From an uncultured Clostridia bacterium (GTDB lineage: Bacteria; Bacillota; Clostridia; Oscillospirales; Oscillospiraceae): a DNA stretch of 16,184 nucleotides. The stretch's first letter is position 1, and each line of letters begins with the position of its first letter. This document shows, in pieces, positions 1 to 6,593 of this stretch. Where the stretch lies: the NCBI GenBank assembly GCA_945946745.1, contig CAMEWZ010000019.1, positions 1-16,184 of the forward strand, written 5' to 3'. The notes under the pieces are model-generated. The model ran no database searches. It saw only the letters and a program-made list of their open reading frames with translations, and had not been told where the DNA came from. The position numbers and the translations under genes were made by a program.

Positions 1-128
1 CCGTTGTCGCTGTAGTATTTTCCCAGCTCCACCGGGGAGGACACGTCCCGCAGCCCCTGGAAGTTGGTTCCCTTCACCACCCGGCCGTTGCGCACGTCCA
101 GACAGGGAATGATTCGTTTCGTAATCAT
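1..128 (-). CDS. hisF: Imidazole glycerol phosphate synthase cyclase subunit HisF (5' part only)
   Basis: Only the first 42 codons are present; the gene runs off the left edge. The readable N-terminus begins MITKRIIPCLDVRNGRVVKG, the signature opening of HisF, a (beta/alpha)8-barrel. It contains the conserved Asp (D11 here) that serves as a general acid/base in the cyclase reaction. HisF uses ammonia supplied by HisH to turn PRFAR into imidazole-glycerol phosphate and AICAR in the cytoplasm. The start ATG overlaps the hisA stop as ATGA (125-128). A GGAGG site inside the last hisA codons precedes it, so translation is probably coupled. The hisA-hisF order is the usual one. Identification is firm although most of the protein is unseen. 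Confidence 0.95.
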   Translation of the reverse strand, partial: MITKRIIPCLDVRNGRVVKGTNFQGLRDVSSPVELGKYYSDN

Positions 129-838
129 CGCGCCGCCTCCACTGCTTGTTTCAGATCGATGGCTCCCACATAATAAGCCTTGCCGATGATGGCTCCATGC
201 AGGCCCATGGTTTTCAAAGCCAGCACATCCGCAAGACTGGATACGCCGCCGGAGGCTATGATATCCAGTCCATACCGCTCCGACAATCCCCGATACAGCT
301 CCCGGTTGGTGCCCTGCATGGCCCCGTCCCGGGAGATGTCCGTGCAGATCACGGTTTTGACCCCCAAGCGCTCCATTTGGGAGAAAAACGCGGCAGCGGT
401 GAGGGCGCTTTTTTCCGTCCAGCCCTTAATGGCCACGAAGCCGTCCTTTAAATCCACTCCCACGGCGATTTTATCGCCGTATTTCGCCAGGGCCGCTTCC
501 AGAAACGCCGGATCGGTGACAGCGGCGGTGCCCAGGATCACCCGGCCTACGCCGATGGAAAGGTAGCGCTCTACGGTTTCCAGGCTGCGAATGCCGCCCC
601 CCACCTCCGCGAACAGGTTGGTTTCGTACAAAATCTTTCGGATGGCCGTTACATTTTCCGGTCTTCCGGTTTTCGCCCCTTCTAAATCCACCAGGTGGAT
701 GGATTTCGCCCCGGCAGCGGCAAAGTTCTTCGCCACCTGCTCCGGATGGGCGCTGTAGACCGTCATTTGGGCGTAATCGCCTTTATAAAGCCGCACGGCT
801 TGGCCGCCGTACAGGTCAATGGCAGGATAGATTTCCAT
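125..838 (-). CDS. hisA: ProFAR isomerase HisA (5'-ProFAR to PRFAR)
   Basis: The 237-residue protein has the usual length for HisA. It isomerises N'-ProFAR to PRFAR, the fourth step of histidine synthesis. It is a (beta/alpha)8 barrel with visible half-barrel repeats. The N-terminus MEIYPAIDLYGGQAVRL carries catalytic D8. GVDLKDG near 127-133 carries D129, the second catalytic Asp position. Phosphate-binding glycine segments are EVGGGIRS (78-85) and IIASGGVSSL (193-202). The start at 838 is preceded by AGGAGG at good spacing, 8 bases after the hisH stop. The 3' end overlaps hisF by four bases. Nothing looks broken. The related TrpF/PriA alternative is unlikely given the sequence and the position between hisH and hisF. 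Confidence 0.97.
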   Translation of the reverse strand: MEIYPAIDLYGGQAVRLYKGDYAQMTVYSAHPEQVAKNFAAAGAKSIHLVDLEGAKTGRPENVTAIRKILYETNLFAEVGGGIRSLETVERYLSIGVGRVILGTAAVTDPAFLEAALAKYGDKIAVGVDLKDGFVAIKGWTEKSALTAAAFFSQMERLGVKTVICTDISRDGAMQGTNRELYRGLSERYGLDIIASGGVSSLADVLALKTMGLHGAIIGKAYYVGAIDLKQAVEAAR

Positions 839-846
839 ACGCCCTC

Positions 847-1449
847 CTAGATCCGGCAGAACCGCCGCAGAATTTCCAAGCCCACATTGCCGCTTTTTTC
901 CGGATGGAACTGGCAGCCAAAGACGTTACCCTGCTCCACCACCGCGGTGATGGGGATGCCGTATTCCGTCACGGCAGCAAGAGAATCTTCGCAGCCGTCG
1001 GCGAAATAGGAGTGGACGAAATAAACATGCTGTCCATCCAGCCCTTCCAGCAATCTGCCCCGGCGTACCTCCAGGGCATTCCAGCCCATATGCGGAATCT
1101 TCAGCGCCGAGGGAAGCTTCCCTTCCATGGGAACCACCCGGCCTTGCAGCAGTCCCAGTCCGGGGTGGCGGCCATATTCATAGCTTTCTTCAAACAGAAG
1201 CTGCATCCCCAGGCAGATGCCCAGCAGCGGTTTTCCTTCCGCCGCTTGACTGCGGACGAAACCGGCCATCCCCGCATCGCGCAGCTTCTGCGCCGCGTCC
1301 CCGAAGGCCCCCACCCCGGGCAGCACCAGGTGGGAGGCTTTTTCCAGCTCCGCCGGGTCGCCGCTGACAAAGGCCTCCTGGCCGATGGCCTTGCAGGAGG
1401 AGCGGAGGGAAAACAGATTTCCCACCCCGTAGTCGATGATGCCGACCAT
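847..1449 (-). CDS. hisH: Imidazole glycerol phosphate synthase glutaminase subunit HisH
   Basis: This 200-residue class I glutamine amidotransferase partners HisF and releases ammonia from glutamine. The triad is visible: C79 in LLGICLGMQLLFE, and H182 and E184 in GCQFHPEKSG. The oxyanion-loop region PGVGAFGD lies at 44-51. The frame stays open upstream to 1602, but homology starts at MVGIIDYGVGNLFSL. The ATG at 1449-1447 shares one base with the hisB stop (TGATG), so I chose 1449; the longer version would add 51 residues antiparallel to nothing known and lying entirely within hisB. Stop TAG is at 847-849. Translation is probably coupled to hisB. Confidence 0.96.
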   Translation of the reverse strand: MVGIIDYGVGNLFSLRSSCKAIGQEAFVSGDPAELEKASHLVLPGVGAFGDAAQKLRDAGMAGFVRSQAAEGKPLLGICLGMQLLFEESYEYGRHPGLGLLQGRVVPMEGKLPSALKIPHMGWNALEVRRGRLLEGLDGQHVYFVHSYFADGCEDSLAAVTEYGIPITAVVEQGNVFGCQFHPEKSGNVGLEILRRFCRI

Positions 1450-2030
1450 CACAGCACCCCCTTGGTGGAGGGAATCTCCTGGGTTCCATCCAGAGCCACC
1501 GCCGCCTTCAGCGCCCGGGCTACGGATTTGAAGGCCCCCTCCACAATGTGGTGGCTGTTCCTGCCCGCCAGCTGCTTGAAATGCAGGCTCATGGGGCAGC
1601 ACCGGGTGAAGGCCAGGAAGAATTCCTCCACCAGCTCCGTGTCAAAGGTGCCGATTTTTTCCGTGGGGATTTCCAGGCCGAAGCACAGGCAGCTTCTGCC
1701 GGAGATGTCCACGGCGGTAAGAATCAGCGCTTCATCCATGGGCAGCAGAAAGCTGCCGTAGCGGGTGATGCCCCGCTTGTCCCCCAGGGCCATGGCAAAT
1801 GCCTGCCCCAGGCAGATGCCGATGTCTTCCACGCTGTGGTGGTCATCCACCTGGGTGTCCCCCCGGCAAACCACCGTCAGGTCAAACCGGCCGTGGGCAG
1901 CAAACAGGGTGAGCATGTGATCCAGAAAGCCGCAGCCGGTGTTGACGCTGCTTTTTCCGGTGCCGTCCAGGTTGAGCGATAGGGATATGTCGGTTTCCGC
2001 CGTCTTGCGGGCGATCTCAGCGGTTCTCAT
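1449..2030 (-). CDS. hisB: Imidazoleglycerol-phosphate dehydratase HisB
   Basis: This 193-residue protein is the monofunctional dehydratase, without the N-terminal HAD phosphatase domain of enterobacterial HisB. A separate histidinol-phosphatase is therefore needed, and none is in the window. It converts imidazole-glycerol phosphate to imidazole-acetol phosphate. Both manganese-binding repeats are visible: DDHHSVEDIG at 62-71 and SHHIVEGAFKS at 159-169. GFLDHML lies at 34-40, and the C-terminus STKGVL is typical of the family. The start at 2030 has GGAGGT five bases upstream. The gene begins 14 bases inside the end of hisC, and its stop overlaps the hisH start by one base. Confidence 0.97.
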   Translation of the reverse strand: MRTAEIARKTAETDISLSLNLDGTGKSSVNTGCGFLDHMLTLFAAHGRFDLTVVCRGDTQVDDHHSVEDIGICLGQAFAMALGDKRGITRYGSFLLPMDEALILTAVDISGRSCLCFGLEIPTEKIGTFDTELVEEFFLAFTRCCPMSLHFKQLAGRNSHHIVEGAFKSVARALKAAVALDGTQEIPSTKGVL

Positions 2031-3078
2031 AGAGCACCTCCTTCAAAATGTCCATAAACACGGCCATCTGCTCCGGCGTGCCGATGGTAATGCGGTTGAA
2101 CTGGCAGATCCGGGGGTTGGTAAAGTGGCGCACCAGGATACCCTTGGCTTTCAGCGCCAGGTACAGCGCCCCGCCGTCCATGTCGGGGCTTTTGGCGAAC
2201 AGGAAATTCGCCTGGCTGGGCAAAACCGTAAAGCCCAGTTCTTTCAGCTTTTCCGCCGTCCAGGCCCGGGTTTCCTGGATGGCAGCGCATTTTTCCTGAT
2301 AGTAGCTTTCCGCCTCCACCGTAGCCTCCCCCAGCCGCAGGGTCAAGCGATCCAGGTTGTAGGGATTGGTGGAATACTTGATCTTTTCCAGGTCGGCGAT
2401 CAAGCCGGGAGCCCCGAAGGCGTAGCCCAGCCGTCCTCCCGCCAAGCACCGGGACTTGGAATAGGTTCGGGTCACCAGGAGATTATCATAGATCTGAATC
2501 AAAGGCAGGGCGCTGTCCCCGCCGAAATCCACGTAGGCTTCGTCGATAAGCACCACGCTGTCCGGATTGCTTTGCACAATTGCCGCAATCTGCTCCACCG
2601 GGATGCTCATGCCCGTGGGGGCGTTGGGGTTGGCAATGACCACCAGCTTGTTTTTGCCGCAGTAGTCCCGGTAGTCCAGAGAAAAGTCCTCTTTCAGCGG
2701 AATTTTCTCATAGGGGATGCCATACAGGTCTCCAAAGACCTGGTAAAAGCCGTAGCTGATATCCGGGAACACTGCCCCCTTGCCGCCGAAAGCCATAAAG
2801 GCGAAATTCAGCACCTCGTCAGAGCCGTTGGACAAAAAAACGTTCTCCGGCGCCACACCGTAAAGCCCCGCCAGTTTTTCCTTCAAGGCCTTGCCGGTGG
2901 GGTCGCTGTACAGCCGCAGCAGCTCCACCTCCTGGGGCGTAATGGCAGACACCACCGAGGGAGCAGGGGGATAGGGGGATTCGTTGGTGTTCAGCTTGAT
3001 GTAGCGCATGTCCCGGGGCTGCTCGCCGGGGGTGTAGGCCTCCAACGTCTGGTACTGCGCGTTTAAAAATCGGCTCAT
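2017..3078 (-). CDS. hisC: Histidinol-phosphate aminotransferase HisC
   Basis: This 353-residue fold-type I PLP aminotransferase moves the amino group from glutamate to imidazole-acetol phosphate. Landmarks are IKLNTNESPYPP (27-38, the HisC N-terminal signature), NPNAPTG (150-156), IDEAYVDF (178-185, with the PLP-contacting Asp and Tyr), and RTYSKSRCLAGGRLG with the Schiff-base lysine K208. The start at 3078 has a strong AAGGAGG site and overlaps the hisD stop as ATGA. Its 3' end overlaps hisB by 14 bases. Position between hisD and hisB makes histidinol phosphate the expected product; broad activity towards aromatic substrates is known in some homologues and cannot be excluded. Confidence 0.96.
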   Translation of the reverse strand: MSRFLNAQYQTLEAYTPGEQPRDMRYIKLNTNESPYPPAPSVVSAITPQEVELLRLYSDPTGKALKEKLAGLYGVAPENVFLSNGSDEVLNFAFMAFGGKGAVFPDISYGFYQVFGDLYGIPYEKIPLKEDFSLDYRDYCGKNKLVVIANPNAPTGMSIPVEQIAAIVQSNPDSVVLIDEAYVDFGGDSALPLIQIYDNLLVTRTYSKSRCLAGGRLGYAFGAPGLIADLEKIKYSTNPYNLDRLTLRLGEATVEAESYYQEKCAAIQETRAWTAEKLKELGFTVLPSQANFLFAKSPDMDGGALYLALKAKGILVRHFTNPRICQFNRITIGTPEQMAVFMDILKEVLYENR

Positions 3079-4352
3079 ACTTCCTCCTTGCGGATCAACA
3101 CGCTTTTCCCATGGGCCTGGAGGCCCTCTTTTTCCGCGAATCGGGCGATGCTGTCCGCCGACTGAGCCAGGGCATCCGCCGTATAGTAGGTAAACTGGCT
3201 TTTCTTCACGAAATCGTCCACACTCAAGGGGCTGGAGAACCGGGCGGTGCCGGAGGTAGGCAGGGTGTGGTTAGGCCCCGCGAAGTAGTCTCCCAAAGCC
3301 TCCGGGCAACTGCGGCCCAGGAAAATGGAACCGGCGTTTTTCACCGCGTCCAGATAGGCGAAGGGGTCGTCCACCATCAGCTCCAGATGCTCCGGGGCGA
3401 TCTCGTTGGCGATGGCGATGCCGTCCATCAAGCTGTCCGCCACAATGATCTTGCCGCAGTTGTCAATGGAAGCCCGGGCGATGTCCTGTCGGGAAAGCAA
3501 AGGCAGCTGCCGTTCCAGCTCGGCGCTGACAGCCTCCGCCAGGGCGGTGCTGTCCGTCACCAGCACGGCGCTGGCCAGCTTGTCGTGCTCCGCCTGGCTG
3601 AGCATGTCCGCCGCCACATGGGCGGGGTCACTCTTTCCGTCGGCGATGACCAGTATCTCACTGGGGCCCGCGATCATGTCGATGGACACCCGGCCGAACA
3701 CCTGCTTCTTGGCCTCCGCCACAAAGGCGTTGCCGGGGCCGACGATCTTATCCACCTGAGGGATGCTCTCGGTGCCGTAGGCCAACGCCGCGATGGCCTG
3801 GGCGCCGCCGACCTTGTACACCGCGTCCACCCCGGCGATCTTCGCCGCCGCGAGAATGGCAGGGTTGAGCTTGCCGTCCTTTCCGGGAGGCGTCACCATG
3901 ACGATCCGGGGACAGCCTGCGATTTTCGCGGGAATGGTGTCCATCAGCACCGTGGAGGGATAGGCGGCGGTGCCGCCGGGGACGTAGATGCCCACCTTCT
4001 CGATGGGGGTCACCTTCTGGCCCAGCACGATGCCGGGACGGTCGGCGATGACAAAGTTGTTTCGCACCTGGCGGGAATGGAAGGCACGGATATTCTGGGC
4101 CGCCTGCTCCAAAACCGCCAAAAATTCCGGCTCCACCGCCGCGAAGGCTTCCTCCACCTCCTGCTGAGAAACCAGCATCGGTTCCGGGCGAACCCCGTCA
4201 AAGCGCTGGGTAAACTCCAGCACCGCCTGGTCTCCCCGGTTCTGAACGGCGGCAAGGATCTCCGCCACCGCCGCTTCCACATTGGCCCCGGGGATGACCC
4301 GGGCGAAAATTTCCGAATTCGGCACCTGGCCGTAGCGCATCATCTGAATCAT
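3075..4352 (-). CDS. hisD: Histidinol dehydrogenase HisD
   Basis: This 425-residue zinc enzyme catalyses the last two steps, histidinol to histidinal to histidine, with two NAD+. Family landmarks are GIYVPGGTAAYPS (121-133), VGPGNAFVAEAKK (204-216), and the catalytic pair E321/H322 in EIAPEHLELM. The four expected zinc ligands are Q253 and H256 (SQAEHD), D355 (GDYFAGPNH) and H414 (LQAHGKS). Length matches the family. GGAGG precedes the start at 4352, and both ends form ATGA overlaps, with hisG upstream and hisC downstream. No key residue is missing. Confidence 0.98.
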   Translation of the reverse strand: MIQMMRYGQVPNSEIFARVIPGANVEAAVAEILAAVQNRGDQAVLEFTQRFDGVRPEPMLVSQQEVEEAFAAVEPEFLAVLEQAAQNIRAFHSRQVRNNFVIADRPGIVLGQKVTPIEKVGIYVPGGTAAYPSTVLMDTIPAKIAGCPRIVMVTPPGKDGKLNPAILAAAKIAGVDAVYKVGGAQAIAALAYGTESIPQVDKIVGPGNAFVAEAKKQVFGRVSIDMIAGPSEILVIADGKSDPAHVAADMLSQAEHDKLASAVLVTDSTALAEAVSAELERQLPLLSRQDIARASIDNCGKIIVADSLMDGIAIANEIAPEHLELMVDDPFAYLDAVKNAGSIFLGRSCPEALGDYFAGPNHTLPTSGTARFSSPLSVDDFVKKSQFTYYTADALAQSADSIARFAEKEGLQAHGKSVLIRKEEV

Positions 4353-4987
4353 TGGTTTTCCTCCACTCGTCTAAACAGACTTTCCCGAAGGGCGCGGATG
4401 GCGTCCTCCCGGAAGGTATAGCTGGCAACGTTGGCAATCAGCCGGGCGCTGATGGGTACGACCTCCTCATAGACTTGCAGGTCGTTTTCCCGAAGGGTGG
4501 TGCCCGTCTCCACAATATCCACGATCACATGGCTGAGGCCCAGAATGGGCGCCAGCTCGATGGAGCCGTTAAGGTGGATGATGTCAATGTCCCGGCACTT
4601 GCCGCTGTAATAGTTGCGGGTGATGTTGGGGAATTTGGTAGCAACCTTTAGGGTCTGGCCCACCGGATCCCGGAAATCCTTCTTCCCTGCCACCGCCATG
4701 CGGCATTTGCCCATGCCCAAATCCAGCAGTTCGTAGACCTCGGGCTGGTATTCCAGCAGAATATCCTTGCCCACGATCCCCACGTCCGCCGCGCCCCGCT
4801 CCACGTAAATGGCCACGTCCGAGGGCTTTACCCAGAAATATCGAACGCCGCAGTCCGGGTTTTCAAAAATCAGCTTTCGGCTCTGGCTTTCCAGGCTGGG
4901 GCAGCCGTAGCCGCTGCGCTTCAGCATGGCGTAGGCCTTCTCACCCAAGCGGCCCTTGGGCAGGGCAATGTTGATCCAATCCGTCAT
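4349..4987 (-). CDS. hisG: ATP phosphoribosyltransferase catalytic subunit HisG (short form)
   Basis: This protein of 212 residues catalyses the first step, ATP plus PRPP to N1-(5-phosphoribosyl)-ATP. The short form lacks the C-terminal ACT-like feedback domain of long HisG and works in a complex with HisZ, which is encoded next to it. Visible landmarks are INIALPKGRLGEKA (5-18), ADVGIVGKD (67-75), GSIELAPILGL (141-151) and the PRPP loop region DIVETGTTLREN (157-168). The frame is open upstream to 5056, but the extra 23 residues lie in hisZ. The ATG at 4987 overlaps the hisZ stop as ATGA, follows GGGGAGG, and begins the conserved sequence, so I chose it. Confidence 0.97.
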   Translation of the reverse strand: MTDWINIALPKGRLGEKAYAMLKRSGYGCPSLESQSRKLIFENPDCGVRYFWVKPSDVAIYVERGAADVGIVGKDILLEYQPEVYELLDLGMGKCRMAVAGKKDFRDPVGQTLKVATKFPNITRNYYSGKCRDIDIIHLNGSIELAPILGLSHVIVDIVETGTTLRENDLQVYEEVVPISARLIANVASYTFREDAIRALRESLFRRVEENQ

Positions 4988-6054
4988 GGTGTTGCCTCCC
5001 CGCCGCCCAGGCGTATCAAATGCTTCCAGCGCCGGTCTGTGGGCACCGAGGTACACACCAGCACGCTGCCTGTTTTGGCCGCGTTCTCTGCCGCGGCCGT
5101 CAGCACCCCCGTGTCCACGGTGCCGTCATGGAGGATCACCGTGTCCAAATCCAACGCGTCCCCATCTCCCTGCCGCTGCTGCAGCAGATCCAGGTAGACG
5201 GCAAAGCCGATGGCCCGGCTGCGGCGGCCCATTTTCCGGGGGAGCTTGTCATACTGCCCGCCGGACAGGACGCTTTCCGGAATGCCTTCCAGATAGCCCC
5301 GGAATACCACGCCGCTGTAATAGCCCAGGTCGCTGCCCACGGAGAAATCCAGACGCAGGGCATTTTCCTGATCCTTCAAAATGTTCCACAGAGCGCCCAA
5401 CTCCGCCAGGGCCTGCTGTTCCGCCGGTGTGGTCAGCACCGCCTGCACCCGGCCCAAGGCCTCCTGTCCGCTGCTGCCGCAGTTCACCAGCGCCTCCAGC
5501 TTGTTCCAGGCCTCCCCATTGTCCCCGCACAGCCGCTTCAAATCATGAGCGTTTTTCTGCCGCAGGCAATCCATGGCCTGTTTCTTCTCTCCGGGGGTGA
5601 AGTTGCAGGCAGAAAGCACCGCCGCAATCAAGCCCATGTGGGACAGGTTCAGCTTACACCGGCCGCCCAGCAGCTTCAGGCTTTTCACTGCCAGCAGTAC
5701 CGCCTCGGCGATCTCATAGCTGCCCAGATCCCCCACGCATTCCAGCCCGGTCTGGTGGATCTCCCGGTAATCCCGGTAGACGTTTTCGTTGTAGTAGACC
5801 TTGCGCACCACCCCCGGCTCCTCCGGGGCGTTTTTCACGATGGACAGTGTCACATCCGGCTTCAGCGCCAGCAGCCGTCCGCTGCCGTCGGAGAAGGTGA
5901 TGATCTGATCCGACAGCAAAAAGTCCTTGTTGCGCACATACAGGTCGTATTCCTCAAATTGGCTCATTTTATAGGGCGTGTAGCCATAGCGTTGATAGAG
6001 CTGCCGCAGTTCCGATGCCGCCTGCTCCTCACGCTTCCATGCCATGTCCGTCAT
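4984..6054 (-). CDS. hisZ: ATP phosphoribosyltransferase regulatory subunit HisZ
   Basis: This 356-residue protein is a paralogue of histidyl-tRNA synthetase that does not charge tRNA. In known systems it binds short HisG and confers histidine feedback and activation. HisRS-like blocks are visible: TPYKMSQFEEYDLY (26-39), LLALKPDVTLSIVKN (61-75, in place of the RP(D/E)GT block), YYNENVYR (87-94) and QTGLECVGD (101-109). A late GGQYDKL...AIGFAVYLDLL region matches synthetase motif 3. It lacks the long C-terminal anticodon-binding domain of a true HisRS. A second Met lies three codons in; a purine-rich GGAAGGAAAG favours the start at 6054. It overlaps yerC by 26 bases and hisG by four. Confidence 0.95.
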   Translation of the reverse strand: MTDMAWKREEQAASELRQLYQRYGYTPYKMSQFEEYDLYVRNKDFLLSDQIITFSDGSGRLLALKPDVTLSIVKNAPEEPGVVRKVYYNENVYRDYREIHQTGLECVGDLGSYEIAEAVLLAVKSLKLLGGRCKLNLSHMGLIAAVLSACNFTPGEKKQAMDCLRQKNAHDLKRLCGDNGEAWNKLEALVNCGSSGQEALGRVQAVLTTPAEQQALAELGALWNILKDQENALRLDFSVGSDLGYYSGVVFRGYLEGIPESVLSGGQYDKLPRKMGRRSRAIGFAVYLDLLQQRQGDGDALDLDTVILHDGTVDTGVLTAAAENAAKTGSVLVCTSVPTDRRWKHLIRLGGGEATP

Positions 6055-6349
6055 TTCCCGGCTTTCCTTCCTCTTTCAGATGCTCCAGGGCCGTCCGGTA
6101 GCCGCCGCCGTAGTGCAGGCACCGGTTCACCCGGCTGATGGTGGCGGAACTGGCCCCGGTGGCCTCCGACACCTCCAAGTAATTGCTGCCGCTGTCCAGC
6201 AGGCAGGCCACCCGGAACCGCTGGGCCATGGCCTGTAGCTCCTTGATGGTGCTGATATCCTCAAAAAACAGCTGACATTCCTCCACCGTTCGCAACGACA
6301 AAACGGCTTCGTAAAATGCTTCCTCACCGGGATGTCGGATTTTTCCCAT
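6029..6349 (-). CDS. yerC: YerC/YecD-family TrpR-like DNA-binding protein, probable histidine repressor (HisR-type)
   Basis: This 106-residue, all-helical protein belongs to the TrpR superfamily by its pattern. MAQRFRVACLLDSGSNYLEV is followed by a second helix, SEATGASSATISRVNRCL (61-78), giving a helix-turn-helix like that of TrpR. Family homologues are annotated YerC/YecD, and comparative genomics has proposed that members near his genes repress histidine synthesis (called HisR). Here it is the first gene of the his operon, read from a promoter with a perfect palindrome in its spacer, which supports autoregulation by a histidine-dependent repressor; that is inference. The weak AAGGAA ribosome site fits a low-level regulator. 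The last 26 bases overlap hisZ. Confidence 0.85.
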   Translation of the reverse strand: MGKIRHPGEEAFYEAVLSLRTVEECQLFFEDISTIKELQAMAQRFRVACLLDSGSNYLEVSEATGASSATISRVNRCLHYGGGYRTALEHLKEEGKPGNDGHGMEA

Positions 6350-6385
6350 TGCTTCGGTTCCTTTCTTCCTTTTGTTTGCTTGGAT

Positions 6386-6414
6386 ACTTTATCACTTTAG
6401 CTTGCTAAAGTCAA
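6386..6414 (-). promoter_or_regulatory. Sigma-A type promoter of the his operon
   Basis: Reading the minus strand, -35 TTGACT (6414-6409) and -10 TAAAGT (6391-6386) are 17 bases apart. Transcription would start near 6379, giving a leader of about 30 bases before yerC. It is the only plausible promoter seen between yerC and the divergent ilvE. The leader is too short for a T-box or attenuator, so control should act on initiation. Confidence 0.75.
6394..6411. promoter_or_regulatory. Perfect palindromic operator candidate in the his promoter spacer
   Basis: ACTTTAGC tt GCTAAAGT is a perfect 8-base inverted repeat with a 2-base centre. It fills most of the spacer of the his promoter and overlaps the last three bases of the -35 box, so a bound dimer would block RNA polymerase. 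The adjacent gene encodes a TrpR-type dimeric DNA-binding protein, the natural candidate ligand. The palindrome is seen directly; the regulator assignment is inferred. Confidence 0.75.
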
Positions 6415-6477
6415 GGCTTTTTTACAAATCCACCTGTTTCTTTTTTGTGCGTTTCTTGCAGATAGACATTTGTCGCC

Positions 6478-6500
6478 AGGAAAGAAACATTTTCTTTCCT
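6478..6500. repeat. Perfect 10-base inverted repeat upstream of the ilvE promoter
   Basis: Arms AGGAAAGAAA (6478-6487) and TTTCTTTCCT (6491-6500) are separated by cat. The dyad ends seven bases before the ilvE -35 box and lies about 64 bases behind the divergent his -35 box. As DNA it could be a site for an unidentified dimeric regulator, most simply an activator of ilvE. It is not transcribed from either predicted promoter, so an RNA-hairpin role is unlikely. Confidence 0.6.
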
Positions 6501-6507
6501 TTGGCTA

Positions 6508-6536
6508 TTGACCTCCAGGCTTGTCGGTGATAAAAT
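6508..6536 (+). promoter_or_regulatory. Sigma-A type promoter of ilvE
   Basis: -35 TTGACC (6508-6513) and -10 TAAAAT (6531-6536) have exactly 17 bases between them. The start site would be near 6543, giving a leader of about 50 bases. The leader has a small hairpin (CGCCG 6548-6552, CGGCG 6559-6563), but no terminator or T-box sequence was seen. Confidence 0.75.
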
Positions 6537-6580
6537 AGGCGATAATCCGCCGTTTTTGCGGCGTCACTGTACAAATCAGA

Positions 6581-6587
6581 AGAGGTG
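6581..6587 (+). promoter_or_regulatory. ilvE: Ribosome binding site that fixes the ilvE start
   Basis: AGAGGTG lies six bases before ATG 6594. A GTG at 6585 in the same frame falls inside this site and so cannot use it; the ATG three codons later is the real start. Confidence 0.8.
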
Positions 6588-6593
6588 CTTGAT

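Noticed and set aside
1450..1602. N-terminal extension of hisH to an upstream ATG
   Set aside because: The added 51 residues lie in the hisB coding region and match no part of HisH; the ATG at 1449 begins the conserved domain.
3111..4421. Long open frame on the plus strand opposite hisD (436 codons)
   Set aside because: It is antisense to a HisD with all catalytic residues intact. The product is low-complexity Arg/Gly/His-rich and no ribosome site was noted.
4988..5056. N-terminal extension of hisG to an upstream start
   Set aside because: The 23 extra residues lie in the hisZ 3' end; the ATGA start at 4987 has a good ribosome site and begins the conserved HisG sequence.
6548..6563. Leader hairpin before ilvE as an attenuator
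   Set aside because: The stem is only five pairs and no T-run follows; there is no alternative pairing or leader peptide.
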